From contig JASANE010030077.1 of NCBI GenBank assembly GCA_030248225.1, forward strand, positions 62,001 to 126,000: a stretch of 64,000 bases of DNA, in the 5' to 3' direction. The notes under the pieces are model-generated. The model did not search any database. It was not told the DNA's origin and saw only the letters and a program-made list of their open reading frames with translations. The DNA is from Trileptium ribeirensis. Taxonomy: Eukaryota > Nematoda > Enoplea > Enoplida > Thoracostomopsidae. The position numbers and the translations under genes were made by a program. Shown in pieces: positions 37,286 to 48,076 of the stretch (position 1 is the stretch's first letter; the number at the start of each line of letters is the position of its first letter).

Positions 37286-37988
37286 ACGTTGTTTCCTAAA
37301 TAAACTGCGACATGAGCGATTACAAGTTTTGACATGGAGCTAAAAATAGATTAATTCAGTGAAATGCTGTTTCCGTCCAATTTTTAGTTTACTACGGCAG
37401 TACAATTATTTTTGTCCAAGCTTAAAAAGGCAATAATTTTCTTCCTCTTGGGAATAAAAATAAAAAATTTGGAGAAAGCTTTTGCAGTATTTGGGACATT
37501 CGGGTTAACTACTGTGAGCCAAATGTTAGTGGCGTATCGTTCACCATTGTCAATATCAAAACGGTAAACACGGGGAGCTCCTAATATGAAAACCTAATGG
37601 ACATTAAAAAAATAATGTTTAAATCTTCTTACGATTTTTTGATTTGATCTTGAAATATTATTTTAAAATACAGTTTAAGTTTTGGGTTTACCTGCCAGAG
37701 TTCTGGGCATTATGTCTTGATTTACCTGATCACTGTATGCTCGCTTTTTTTAGATTTTTATAAGGCGGTTTCTTAATAGATTAAAAAAATAATAATGTAG
37801 GAACTAACGTGCTGTTGTTACCAGTTACAGTCCTTATTTAAAATATTTATACCGAAAGTCCTAGTTATTTCAGCGAAAATTCTATAATAGGCAATGTCCA
37901 TAAGAAAAAAATATAGGGTATATTATTGTTTATGGGGAAGCGATGCTTCTCAGTTGATGTTTCCAGTAGAGTTGCAACGACCGAAAAA

Positions 37989-38141
37989 AAATACCCGGAC
38001 CCGGACCCGGACAGGAGTGAAAATAAATACCCGGACCCGGACCCGGACAGGAGTGAAAACGAATACCCGGACCCGGACAGGAGTGACAACGAATACCCGG
38101 ACCCGGACAGGAGTGAAAACGAATACCCGGACCCGGACCCA
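37989..38141. repeat. CCCGGA minisatellite, block 1
   Basis: Several tandem units of ACCCGGACCCGG plus ACAGGAGTGAAAACGAAT, with one or more extra ACCCGG steps per unit. It reads as (P-D)n / (R-T)n repeats in two plus frames and P-G repeats on the minus strand, all presumably fortuitous. Confidence 0.8.
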
Positions 38142-38533
38142 TTTAAATATAGACATTGTATATTTAAATATTCAGACACATTCGGTACACAGATAACAAC
38201 ATATTACTAATATGGGACACTCAAACTTTTCTATTTATATATTGGCCAAATAAATGAACGGCACAAACAGAAACAATATACGCTTAACTATAGCTATTGA
38301 GAAACACATATTTCGAAAAATAAATGCACACATATATCTATCATAGATTGCTATGTTTGAATAATATATCAATTTTATATGCATCATGAGGCTCTTCGCA
38401 ACAGATCGAAAATTGCGCGCAAATGTGACAATTCACACCTCTGTATTTGTGCATTTCATTAATTTGCAAACCAGTACAGGGATAGTCTCATAGACATAGA
38501 AAGGGTGCGTAGGAGCTAGAGTTGCAACGACCA

Positions 38534-38815
38534 AGTACCCGGACCCGGACCAGGACAGAAGTGAAAACAAATACCCTGGCCCGGACAGCAGTGAAAACGA
38601 ATACCCGTACCCGGACAGGCGTGAAAACGAATACCCGGACCCGGACCCGGACAGGACTGAAAACGAATACCCGGACCCGGACCCGGACAGGAGTGAAAAC
38701 GAATACCCGGACCCGGACAGGAGTGAAAACGAATACCCGGACCCGGACCCGGACCCGGCCCCGGCTTCGAAAAAATACCCGGAATAACCGGAATACCCGG
38801 ACCCGAACCCGGCTG
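38534..38815. repeat. CCCGGA minisatellite, block 2
   Basis: A longer array of the same unit, with AGGAGTGAAAACGAAT spacers and variants such as AGCAGTG and AGGCGTG. It ends in a CCGGCCCCGGC run and AATACCCGGAATAACCGG next to the right tip of the element. Confidence 0.8.
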
Positions 38816-39416
38816 CAACTCTAGTTTCCAGGTTTTTAGATAATTAAAAAGGTTGTGGTTATGGTCTACAATCCATAGTACAACAATATTCTGTTGGCGC
38901 ATTACACATGACAAAGATCAAAAGCAACTCTGAAAGTGTGTTGGAACCAAAAAGGAATATGGCAGTAAGACCAAGTCAGGTGAGCGCTAGATTTCTGACT
39001 TATTATGTTGTGGTCTGTCATTGCTCGGACTATGTAAATTTTAATTTTGGTCTACGTTGTAAAAACACAGGATAAAATTTTCGTTAAAATTTTTTTTATT
39101 CGTTAGCACCTGTAAATTTTATTACATGGGCAAATATAAATTAAATATTGAGAGTTTTTCTATTGTGATTAATAGTGATTTAAAAAAAAAATACAACGGA
39201 AAACATAGACGAAAATTGTTTTTGACTCTTGTGATATTTTTTATAGATCTGCATTTTGGTTAGAAAGGAAATTTTTGATGCTCCAAAGTAGCGTAAGTTC
39301 CAACTATGTTACCAGTGTGTGAAAATAAAATAAGGCTTTCGAAATTTCACGCTGTCGTGTTTATACAATCTAACGGTGATACGGTCAACTTCAAAAAAAA
39401 TTTTATATGTTCTGAG

Positions 39417-40599
39417 CAGGGAATAACCGGAACCAAAATTTACCGGAACCGGAACCAGCAACCGGAACCGTCCATTTAAACCGGATCCGGAACCGGAACC
39501 GGAACCTGGTCTTCGAAATTTATATATACTAAAACAGATGATGGAAGAAATGAATGTATAGTGGATTTAAAATGCATTAAAAATAACTTTTACATTAAAC
39601 ATAAGGTTTTGCGATGGTATTATTGCCTTTCTGAAACTTTAAAGAGACTGATGAAGCTAATAATGTTTATTTATCGATCAAATATGTCGATTTTTGGACA
39701 CCCAGAGCAAAAATGCCTTCCACTATACACCATTACATATACTGCGTCAAATCGAATATGCTTACAAAGCTTGGAGCGTAGAATACACACTTTCGCTCTG
39801 TCTCCAGTCGCCTCCCTTTACTACACATACGTTTGTTGTATGTTCTTCTATAGGAAACTTAAAATTATTGGTTTATATGATTCTAAGAGAAAATAATAGA
39901 TAGAAGGTAATTCTCTGATCAGTGGTCAGAGACACTGTTTAGGCTAGCGTTGGACAAACAGTGCCCGTCAGTTAGATCATAATGATGATAACTTTCTAAT
40001 CAGAATGCTATAAATAAGACACACTGTGATGCTGCCCGCACAGTTTCAATAAATACAGTTCATTGCCAAGAAAGCAGTTTCTAGCTGCGTTGCAGATAAT
40101 GTTAGGTTACTTCAATTTAGACTGATTTACCAAGATTACAAGCGCACTGGCGGGTGCTTGACGCAATTTACGTTAGCCAAGCATACCCTAAGTAATTCTG
40201 CGTAAGCCATACTCTGTTACCGAGTTGGACCGGTTTAATTCAAACGTATCCCACAGACTTCTGGATGTGTAAAATAGCTGCTACAAGCATCGACCTGGCT
40301 TTGATTTAACAAACTCATGCAGGCTATTATGAAAAATTCCTGCTCAAATTATGTGCCCTACTTACGTTTTACACGGCAAATTGGTTAGTTAATCTTTTCT
40401 TTTGCTTGGTTGTATTGGAGCTTGATCATTGTATAATATATATTACATATGTTTGGATTACAGGATAAAGCAAAAAACGTGGAAAAATTCAAACAAAATT
40501 TTTAAACCGGAATTCCGGTTCCGGTATGGTTTTTGCCCTTTGCCGGAACCGGAACCGGAACACGATTTTCGCCGGAACCGGAATTCCGGTTACTCCCTG
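39417..40599 (+). mobile_element. CCGGAA hAT-like element, copy A
   Basis: The tips CAGGGAATAACCGGAA and TTCCGGTTACTCCCTG are inverted repeats, with perfect 8-bp target duplications GTTCTGAG at 39409-39416 and 40600-40607. CAGGG tips with 8-bp duplications are typical of hAT. Arrays of CCGGAAC lie just inside both ends. The 1,183-bp body has two short frames (111 and 75 aa) that recur in copy B but match no transposase, so the family is non-autonomous. It is nested in the LTR element. Confidence 0.87.
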
Positions 40600-40909
40600 G
40601 TTCTGAGTGTGAACTTCAAAAAAATTTTATATGTTCTGAGTGTGGGCTTATATTAAAGTAAAAAAACCACAAATGTGAAATGTTGATAAAATTGGTAAGA
40701 AAACTTATACCCCAAATTTGAAAAAACAGAATTTCATAAACCTAGAGGAAGGAGCTAATCCACACATCCAATATTAAAATTTAATTTTGAGGTTGACAAA
40801 TTGCATGTTTTTTGTTTCATTAAAAAGACTTTAGTATTTCACAATTGGATGTGTGTACTAGTCCTTATTTGTGTAATCGGAGAGGGGGCTTTCTCAGTTT
40901 TAAACTCAT

Positions 40910-41052
40910 GTTGCTCACGGAAAACCTTTCATGTCCCCTGCGCTAGCCAGGTGATGAAAATCAGCCGTGTACCTGAGGTCACACAACAGTGAGGATGCAC
41001 TGTTGACGGCGTCCCTGGTAGGCAGTTTCAACCAAGGCGGGGTGTGAGCAAC
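40910..41052. other. Nested inverted repeats
   Basis: GTTGCTCAC (40910-40918) pairs with GTGAGCAAC (41044-41052). Between them, CAACAGTG (40984-40991) pairs with CACTGTTG (40998-41005) around a 6-base loop. The transcript could fold, but the outer arm spacing is long, so I rate this only moderately. Confidence 0.4.
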
Positions 41053-41187
41053 GGGGTCGGTTGGTCATCCTTAAATTGGTTTTGTGCACGTGTTGGACCA
41101 CTCACGCAAAAACAAAAGACAGACTCAATGTTCTGCTAGCGTGTCCTTTAGATATGTGTTCTTTAGTACATAAATACCGTCTGTCTT

Positions 41188-41220
41188 CGGCTAGGCTCCG
41201 GTTTAATGGCCATCTAGCCG
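41188..41220 (+). other. Hairpin with conserved 19-base loop, copy 1
   Basis: CGGCTAG pairs with CTAGCCG (7 bp) around the loop GCTCCGGTTTAATGGCCAT. The loop recurs with one change at 41340-41358, where the stem has a different sequence. Confidence 0.65.
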
Positions 41221-41331
41221 CTTGTATGCAATGCATCCTGTGCTCAAGGGTAAAAAAATAAAATCTTGGATAGGTTCTCAAACCCTGTACCTATTTCTTA
41301 AAATATGTTTACTTTATAAACAATTTGTTTG

Positions 41332-41366
41332 CGAACTGGGCTCCGGTTTAGTGGCCATCCAGTTCG
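41332..41366 (+). other. Hairpin with conserved 19-base loop, copy 2
   Basis: CGAACTGG pairs with CCAGTTCG (8 bp) around the loop GCTCCGGTTTAGTGGCCAT. The stem is unlike that of copy 1 yet fully paired, which argues that the fold and loop, not the stem sequence, are what is kept. Confidence 0.65.
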
Positions 41367-41654
41367 ACTTTGCTTGGGTGTATATGTTTTCTCAGGGGAG
41401 TAATCCCGTGTAAAATTGGTCAAAAAAGGTTTTTCTCGCGTGAACCCTAAATATGTCGTTTTACCAAATCACATTTGTGTGTGCAGTTTTGGTGTTTTGT
41501 GCCTTTGCACTACCGTGTAAAGTTTTCTATCTCAGTTTAAAACTCAACTCAATAAGACCGACTGTAAGTTTAAGCTTATTCCTAGACTTTAAACGCAACG
41601 GTATTGCAACACTTGCAGATCGAAGAATTATTTTAGACTCGCCTATACGAGAAA

Positions 41655-41815
41655 AATGGCTATACCTTTTAATGAAATTTTGCTAAATTATGTCTTATAA
41701 AATTGATCTTAATGTGAATAAAATACTTCACTTCAAATATCTATATCTTTTACTGAAATTTTGTTAATTTATATCGTATAAAATCCATCTTAATGTGAAT
41801 AAAATACTATCCATT
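41655..41815 (+). repeat. Tandem duplication, about 81-bp unit
   Basis: Two adjacent units share CTTTTA(A/C)TGAAATTTTG and CTTAATGTGAATAAAATACT, the latter starting near 41709 and 41790. AATAAA occurs in each. Confidence 0.6.
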
Positions 41816-41912
41816 TGTACTTACAACTCATGGAGGTGGCAATATTTTAACCTATTCCTAGAAAAGAAACCCAACGGACCTTTTTTGTTGACGTGGGGTC
41901 CCTAGGTTAACC

Positions 41913-42165
41913 CACAAGGAGAATTTATGTCCTTGTGAGTCTGCCGTTGTCCTCGTGCCTTGTTGAATTATTTTTTGACGACATACTAGGGGTTTTAAGT
42001 CTCGTATGCGCCGCTAAGTTATAAAAAATTTGACACACAGGGGGTATAATGTCCCTGTGTGCCGTTTACATGTGAATAAAATAGACACACAGGGGGTGCA
42101 GTGTCCCTGTGTGCCTTAACATATTTTTGAAATGATCACGCAGGGGAATTTATGTCCCTGCGTGA
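41913..42165 (+). repeat. Array of four hairpins with covarying stems
   Basis: Four perfect hairpins: CACAAGGA/TCCTTGTG (41913-41937), CACACAGGG/CCCTGTGTG (42034-42061), the same stem again (42086-42113), and TCACGCAGGG/CCCTGCGTGA (42136-42165). The loops are short, and the first and last share AATTTATG. Changes in the left arm are matched in the right arm (A-T to G-C). A weaker relative with CATAC/GTATG lies near 41980-42008. Function unknown. Confidence 0.7.
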
Positions 42166-42539
42166 CCTCGGCTCCTCAAAAATATATATATACAATATAT
42201 GTAAATGAATATACATTTATGTAGGGTATATATGAAAATGTATAAAATATATAAAATATACATAATATTTATATATAATGCGGCATATAAAGGTGGCAGG
42301 CTGAGTTGTTGTTTGGCTGTCTGTAGTGTCTAGCCAATTAAGAAATAAAAGTCTTTGTAAGCAGTTTGTTGCTTGAATAAATAAAAAAAAGAAATTTTTT
42401 TGCGATTGATTGAAGAAGTGTTGCAGATGTTTTTAATGTAGAAAATGAATCAAACACTGCACTCACGCATGCATCAAATACATACTACACAACAGCTTTT
42501 ATAATGCTCTTAGAACAACAAATTTTTTAGGAGCGGCTA

Positions 42540-42740
42540 AATATTATATAATTTCATCGTATATATATTGTATATAGTATACAGTGAAAATGTGTATATG
42601 AATGAAAACATTTTTGTGTATGTATTGACTATACATATATGTGTGTATATGTATGTATGTATGGGTATATGTATATGTGTATAGATATATGTACGTGTAT
42701 GTATTTTATACGTATGCATTGTATATGTATAATGTATATC
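42540..42740. repeat. TATG/TGTA simple sequence
   Basis: Low-complexity GTATATGTATGTATG-type tract directly left of the GC-rich inverted-repeat element. Confidence 0.6.
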
Positions 42741-42743
42741 CTA

Positions 42744-42963
42744 GCTAGTCCAAACCTCGGAAATTATAGCCGGGGACCTGAGCCGGGGGCCGGCTCGCCT
42801 CCCGGGAGGGCCATTTTTTGCCGGATTGTGTTGCGTTTAGACGTTTATTTCTCTCAGCAGGGGGCTTTGAGCCGGGGGTGCCCGAATCTTTGTCGGGTGT
42901 AGGAACCGGGAACACCTAAGTGTTGCCGGGGCAGCCAAAAACTCCACCCCACTTTGGACTAGC
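42744..42963. mobile_element. GC-rich short inverted-repeat element
   Basis: GCTAGTCCAAA at the left and TTTGGACTAGC at the right form an 11-bp terminal inverted repeat around 220 bp of unusually GC-rich sequence (GAGCCGGGGG twice, CCTCCCGGGAGG). No clear target duplication. Its base composition is unlike everything around it. Confidence 0.5.
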
Positions 42964-44309
42964 CAGATATCTGTATATAGCATTTTTATACAAATAATAC
43001 ACCATGTATGGTTGCAGTATAAATCTGAAATCGTTGTGAACAGAACCGCCCGGCAACATGACGGATTTATTTTAGTAAGCTGTCTCTGTAGTGGCAGATG
43101 TTCTTTTATTTTTTTTATTATTGCTGAGATAAATAATTCAGATATAGCTCAAATTTAACGCTAACAAAATTGTTTAAGTGTGAGGCTTTTTAGGGAACCG
43201 AGCAACGACTTCCAGATAGTTAAGTGGTTTGCGTGGACAAGTTTCTCGGCAAGTCCGCTTGATCCCTGGCGCCAGCTTGAGTTGGTCAAATATTGTGAAT
43301 ACAAAAATTAATTGGGCATAAATGGGTAAAGTAAAATTTCCGTAAAATTACTTCTGAGTAGGCCTTTAGCTGAAAAATAGCATTTTTTAGTTTTAGGGTT
43401 CAGTATCATGCCTGTGAAACCTACACGTTAACTGTAAAATTGGTGCCAAGGCAAATGACACAAATTTTAAGTAATCACTGAATCTTTCACATGAGATTTG
43501 TAGTATAAAAGATCATTTAAAAACTGAATTTTGATCTCGATTTTTTTACAAATTTAGTATCGCCTAGTTTAGGTTGATTTTGTAGACAAGTTAATTTATA
43601 CAGTATTAGATGTTCCGTTTAAGGAACTATTGTAAATTAGTATGCAAAGTATTATTTTTGTTGTATAATGTTCTTAGTGTGTATTTTGTTTGTGTGTTTT
43701 ATGTTACACTGATCGTGGAATTCAAATTCATAACAAGCTGTTGTATTGTGTACGAATGATGGTTGTCTGTGAATGGCGATTGTGGATTGCGTCGAACGCT
43801 CAAGTATCTGCAAATGTAATTGTTGGCCAAATATATTACTCTTCATTCGCCAAATTGGAGCAAATTTAGTAATTTACAGTAGCAAATTGGCCAGTATCTA
43901 CTTCACATCATATCCCGAAGGAACATTTTGGTATTCACGGTGGTTTGTGCAATTACTGCGTGCGTATATTGTGGCCATGGTATATCTATCCGGAAGTTAT
44001 AAACTTGTATAAACAACGATTACCGTGGTTTCGCATTAGTGTGGTGCAGCATGGTGGTGGTGGTTAACATTACGTTTGTTGATTGGTTTCAACGTGGTAA
44101 ACTATAGACAATGGTTAAAAAAACTATTGTGTTAAAAGAAGACCCTGACTGATATAAATTATTGCCGTATAATGAATGATTGCTTTGATTGATTTGTTAG
44201 TAATTGAATTTTGAGTGAATGGTTGCATTTTATTGATTGTTGTTTGCGATGTGGATAATGGCATATTAATAAAAGTTAGGAAAATTTGGGGGCAAATTTT
44301 TTGCGTGAC

Positions 44310-44318
44310 GGAGGGGGT
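44310..44318 (+). other. Putative polypurine tract
   Basis: GGAGGGGGT lies two bases before the right LTR, the expected place for the plus-strand primer of an LTR retrotransposon. Confidence 0.55.
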
Positions 44319-44320
44319 AA

Positions 44321-45519
44321 TGTAGCGGATCAACCCCCTACGCTTTGGACTGAGCCTATTTCTTTAATTATTGTTTCATAATAATCAATAATCTGTTGTG
44401 GGAAAAATTTATGTTGCATCATCAAAAAAATTTGTCTATTTCTTGTCTAGGATGTATTCACGATGTATTGTGTTTATTACACGCGCTGTGTGATATGTGT
44501 ATTCATATGCAAGGTTTGTTGTTGTATATTAACTGTAAGCGACTTGAAAGCAGCGTATTGGACATTTATATGAGTTGTGTGTATAGTGTCAGTTTTAAAG
44601 TGTCTGTACATAAAAACCTTAAATCTTATTGTTTTCTCTTCAGAAATTCCCAGCATGCTAAGCTTAAAGAAATATCTGTATAATTATGGTCGTAACTGGC
44701 AGGGGGGATGATTGGGACAAAATGAGATTTTAATGCCAAATGCCATAGGGCACACTTTAGATCATCTATACCAAATTTGGCTTCAATTGACCCACCCATT
44801 AAGAAGTTACGGACCTCATCCCCTCGGTCTATTCTGCTAATAATAATTTATTTAGTTCTTGAAAATTATAACTTTAAGAGAGTATAAAACAACTTAAAAA
44901 TTTACAATTTGTGTGCCGGGGCTATAGTTTGCTTACTTATCGGATTTGAGTGTAGCCCCTGGGTGCCTTAACTGTTACACTTACATTAGCGAATATGTAA
45001 GTGTATTTCTGCTGAATTTTCTGTAAAATCTTAAAATTTGTTATGAGTTAGGGATTCCAAGAATTTCATAAAAACGGGTTCTCTAACGCAAAAATTAAAA
45101 TTTATGTTAGAGAGAGAATTTTATAATTCTCAGAATTCACAACCCGGTTGGCAACCATTATATTAAAAATTAACATTTTAGGGAGATTTGAGAACTAGGT
45201 TTCTTTTGAGTTCCAAGAAATCGGGTTTAGAAAAGTTATTTAAGCGGTTGCGCAGTTAGATCAGGGCCTCAGTCGGCCTCAGAAGCTGCGCGATCAAGGT
45301 GAGTACGGTTCAGCCGTTTATGTGTTCAATGTGTGTAAAAGTTATAATTGGTTGTAGTGAGTGAAATAAAATATTTGCGTTATAAGTGGTGACATATTAA
45401 GGCCTTTGGATTAAGCTCATAAAGTAGAATATCCATTGGTGCTCGCATTAGTGTCCCTGCTGTTAGTTCGTGTGTAATCTACGGTGGGACTAAACACCCC
45501 TAGGACCACGTAGGTAACA
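44321..45519 (+). repeat. 3' long terminal repeat
   Basis: A 1,199-bp repeat starting TGTAGCGGATCAACC and ending GTAGGTAACA, followed by the TTAC duplication. It differs from the 5' LTR by scattered substitutions, a 4-bp gain near 44384 and a 3-bp loss near 44672. Confidence 0.88.
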
Positions 45520-46689
45520 TTACTATGGTTAGAAATAGTAACTCTGTGTTATATCGTTATAGTACCGTTATTTTATCTGAGTTGGAAAAGCAAATCATTT
45601 GCGTCGACGAATTTTATTTCTACCAGGTTATTATATTTAAAATTTGAAACAGGAAATCGGTTTCAGCAAAGTGTACAGTGCGAGAATTTCTAGTCTAGAT
45701 TCTTACGGGGGCGCGGCGAGTCGCTAATCTGCCGTGCTGACCTCCTAGCCGTGGCTGACTACCTCTCAAATTTTTGCTCTTTTTCTATACTTATACACAA
45801 ATTTTCGAACAATTTATTCACAACTAGCATTTTCCGTGATTGTGATAGCCGACGCAAAATAAAACTCATACGCTTAACTTAACATTTTAACTTGTAACTC
45901 GGAGTAGGTCATGAAAAGAGAGTCATACTATTACTACAGTCCAGGGTTGTAAATCCTGTTTCCATCGCAGCACTTCTAACAATTTTCCATGCTCGTGCAC
46001 GACTTTTTATCGCGAATATAATGAATTCGTCGTTGCGAAGCTTGGTTTGGCAACCTTGCACTGTGTCCCTGCGGAAGAGCAGAGCGGGCGTACATACAAG
46101 AAGTCCAAACACAATATTCTGTTATGTTGGGTACAATGCAGAGGAGAGTGCTTTCGGGTCCGGAATCAGATCGGGTCATACATCGTGACCTGAAATGGCG
46201 CGGTAACCTGGCGCCATCTGTAGTGTGTATACGTTCACGGCAAGAAATAAGCGCGAAATAATCTATCGAATTTGCTATTTTGATAATATTCGACGTCGCT
46301 TGTTTTTGGCTGTATCTCAGTATCAGGTTAACTGGCTGTAGCATTTAATTTAAATTGTTTACGGTTATTTTAAGTATGCGGGAAATTAAAAACATATATC
46401 GATTTTAGAGCTTGGTGGTTGGTTATAACATTTTATTTTCAGGTTTACTTAGTGTCTAGAGGGTTGATAATTAATTTATTGATCGTGTGTAATTAATATC
46501 GTATATCTACATCCGCTTGTCCCGATCGTACCGCTGCATGTGATTAACGACATACGTTACCAAATTGTTGTTGCAATAAATTTCGGCTATACATATGCCA
46601 TACGGATATACATATTAGATCAGCCTAGTCGTCTATCATTGCACTTACCAAATATTAAATGTTGGTAAAGCAATCCGGGATTTTTTATT

Positions 46690-47030
46690 TGACAAGAGGA
46701 GCTGCCCACTCACTGACCCTGCGTAGCCCCTAAAAGACACTTTGCCCTTCCATCTGGCAGCTTAGATTTTATTATTGACTACCACCAATTTTACCTCCCC
46801 ATATTTTCCAACTGTTCTTAATTTTTGCTAAAATTTTGCTTAATTTACTTAACGTTTGCTAAAGATGTGTGTCATTTTTGCCTATATTCCCGAATTTTTG
46901 TTCAAATTTTACATTATTTTTGCAAATGAATCCATATTTGCAACAATCATGGTATAAAGATATAAATCGATGTATTCCAGTTACGAAGTCCCCAGCTTGT
47001 TTGGAATCAGATCTGACCTTGGGTTAGTAA
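46690..47030 (-). repeat. Inverted partner of the 33000-33310 repeat
   Basis: The reverse complement begins with AAGTGTCTTTTAGGGG and carries the same A-rich middle. It ends near GACCTTGGGTTAG (plus-strand reading), corresponding to the GGTCAAGACC side of the other copy. Confidence 0.4.
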
Positions 47031-47938
47031 TCCCTAATTTGATTTACCTTAAAATTTATACATATTCAAATGGTAATTGAGCCATCACCTACCAAGTGCC
47101 TATCATTCCGAAAAGGGTAAATCGGTCACAGATACTTTCAAAACAGTTGTTTCGTTGCTTTGAGCGGCCTCAAAAGTCTTCATAGTTATCGTATAATAAT
47201 TATTAACGATAATGTTAAACTGTTATAGAATGTTAAAATATTTTGGTCCGTTTGAGACTGCATTTTGTCTTCCCGTCTTCTTATTCACGCGTATAAAATT
47301 ATTGGTCATCGAAGTTATAAAGGTCGTTCAGGTAAACACAAAATATCTGCAAAATAAGCCGAGTTGCATGGATGAAACATATATATATAGGGGCACGAAT
47401 CAAACTACAAGCTATCGTATGCAAAAGATTCCATGTGAATATCTTATTCATTCCAGAGCTATGTAATATATTTAAAAATCTGTCCAATTACACGTATGGG
47501 CACAGTGTTAATTTATCAGCGCTCATACAAATAAAAATGCTCGGTTGCTGAGCCATCTATAAGTATATCTGGATGATCTATGAGTTTTCTGTAGTATACT
47601 GGCACTGAGACCGGTGCTTGAGTGACCCTGAAGGGCGTTACGTTATATCGCCAGAACAAAGAACAACCTATTGTGGATTTTAGGTGGCAGCAAGTCAGCG
47701 ACTAATTATTAGTTTAAGCCTTTGTAAAAAAATAATCTTCCGCTTACCGTCACCGTATCAAGCACGACATGGCATGCACTAAACTCTTGCATCTCTAGGT
47801 TATCTTGGACAGCACACGATGGTAGTAGTTTTTACGAGTAATCATATATTAAGTTACCCTAGGGGTATCATTGTCTCAGTCCACGTAACTATGTATGTAC
47901 AGCTGTTGATTATTGCGTAAGCTACCATAATATTTTAG

Positions 47939-48076
47939 GTTTTTCAATTGTTATCAAATTCTAAACGACAGTGGTTTGTAGATGTTCTTAATAAAAGTTT
48001 TTCGTGTGATGATTTGAGAGTAAAGAAAGTCACGCTGAGACTGCTGCGTATTATGCTGGAACATCCGGATATATTA
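47939..48076 (+). CDS. HEATR6: HEATR6-like exon 10
   Basis: Bounded by TATTTTAG and ATATTA|GTACGT, phase 0 to 0. VFQLLSNSKRQWFVDVLNK and DLRVKKVTLRLLRIMLEHP align to human FSNLPNDRQMLCITVLLGL and RLVKAATSRALGVYVLFP. The left join to exon 9 (CLCSFETS then VFQLL) is continuous in the alignment. Confidence 0.9.

Larger units (their letters stand above)
37967..38823. mobile_element. TAGAGTTGCAACG hAT-like non-autonomous element
   Basis: The ends TAGAGTTGCAACGACC and GGCTGCAACTCTA are imperfect inverted repeats, flanked by a perfect 8-bp direct repeat GTTTCCAG (37959-37966 and 38824-38831). The 8-bp duplication points to hAT. Nearly all the interior that is not AT-rich consists of two minisatellite blocks. 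A second left-type tip (TAGAGTTGCAACGACC, near 38518) lies in the middle, so this is either two copies sharing one right end or an internal duplication. No coding capacity. Confidence 0.78.
34054..45519 (+). mobile_element. LTR retrotransposon with gag only, 11.5 kb
   Basis: Two near-identical long repeats start TGTAGCGG and end in ACA. They are flanked by the 4-bp direct repeat TTAC at 34050-34053 and 45520-45523. A possible primer-binding site follows the left LTR and a purine tract precedes the right LTR. A Gypsy-type gag ORF lies at 35417-36574. I find no reverse transcriptase, integrase or protease motifs in the remaining 7.7 kb of interior, so this looks like a non-autonomous gag-bearing element. 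The two LTRs differ by roughly 25-30 changes by eye over 1.2 kb, so it is fairly young. It lies in the sense orientation of the host gene. Two hAT-like elements (37967-38823 and 39417-40599) inserted into it later. Confidence 0.85.
33938..47938. other. Intron 9 (14 kb) hosting the LTR retrotransposon
   Basis: Only 116 bp separate the donor from the LTR element (34054-45519). The 2.4 kb after it (45524-47938) contain the inverted partner of the 33000-33310 repeat. They also contain a 122-aa minus frame at 45976-46344 with no recognised domain. Confidence 0.65.

Noticed and set aside
8320..38000. Identification of the gene as huntingtin
   Set aside because: The HEAT helices and Ser-rich linker first suggested it, but the alignment to HEATR6 is continuous, gap-poor and in order across all exons, while huntingtin matches only generic HEAT positions.
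37865..38914. Proline/glycine and arginine/threonine repeat ORFs in the CCCGGA arrays
   Set aside because: They are translations of a minisatellite inside a non-coding transposon.
41453..41686. 77-aa frame with a signal-peptide-like start (FYQITFVCAVLVFCAFALP)
   Set aside because: It lies within the non-coding interior of the LTR element, overlaps the tandem duplication and has no homologue I recognise.
45976..46344. 122-aa minus frame after the LTR element
   Set aside because: No domain, overlapping 67-aa frame, intronic position.
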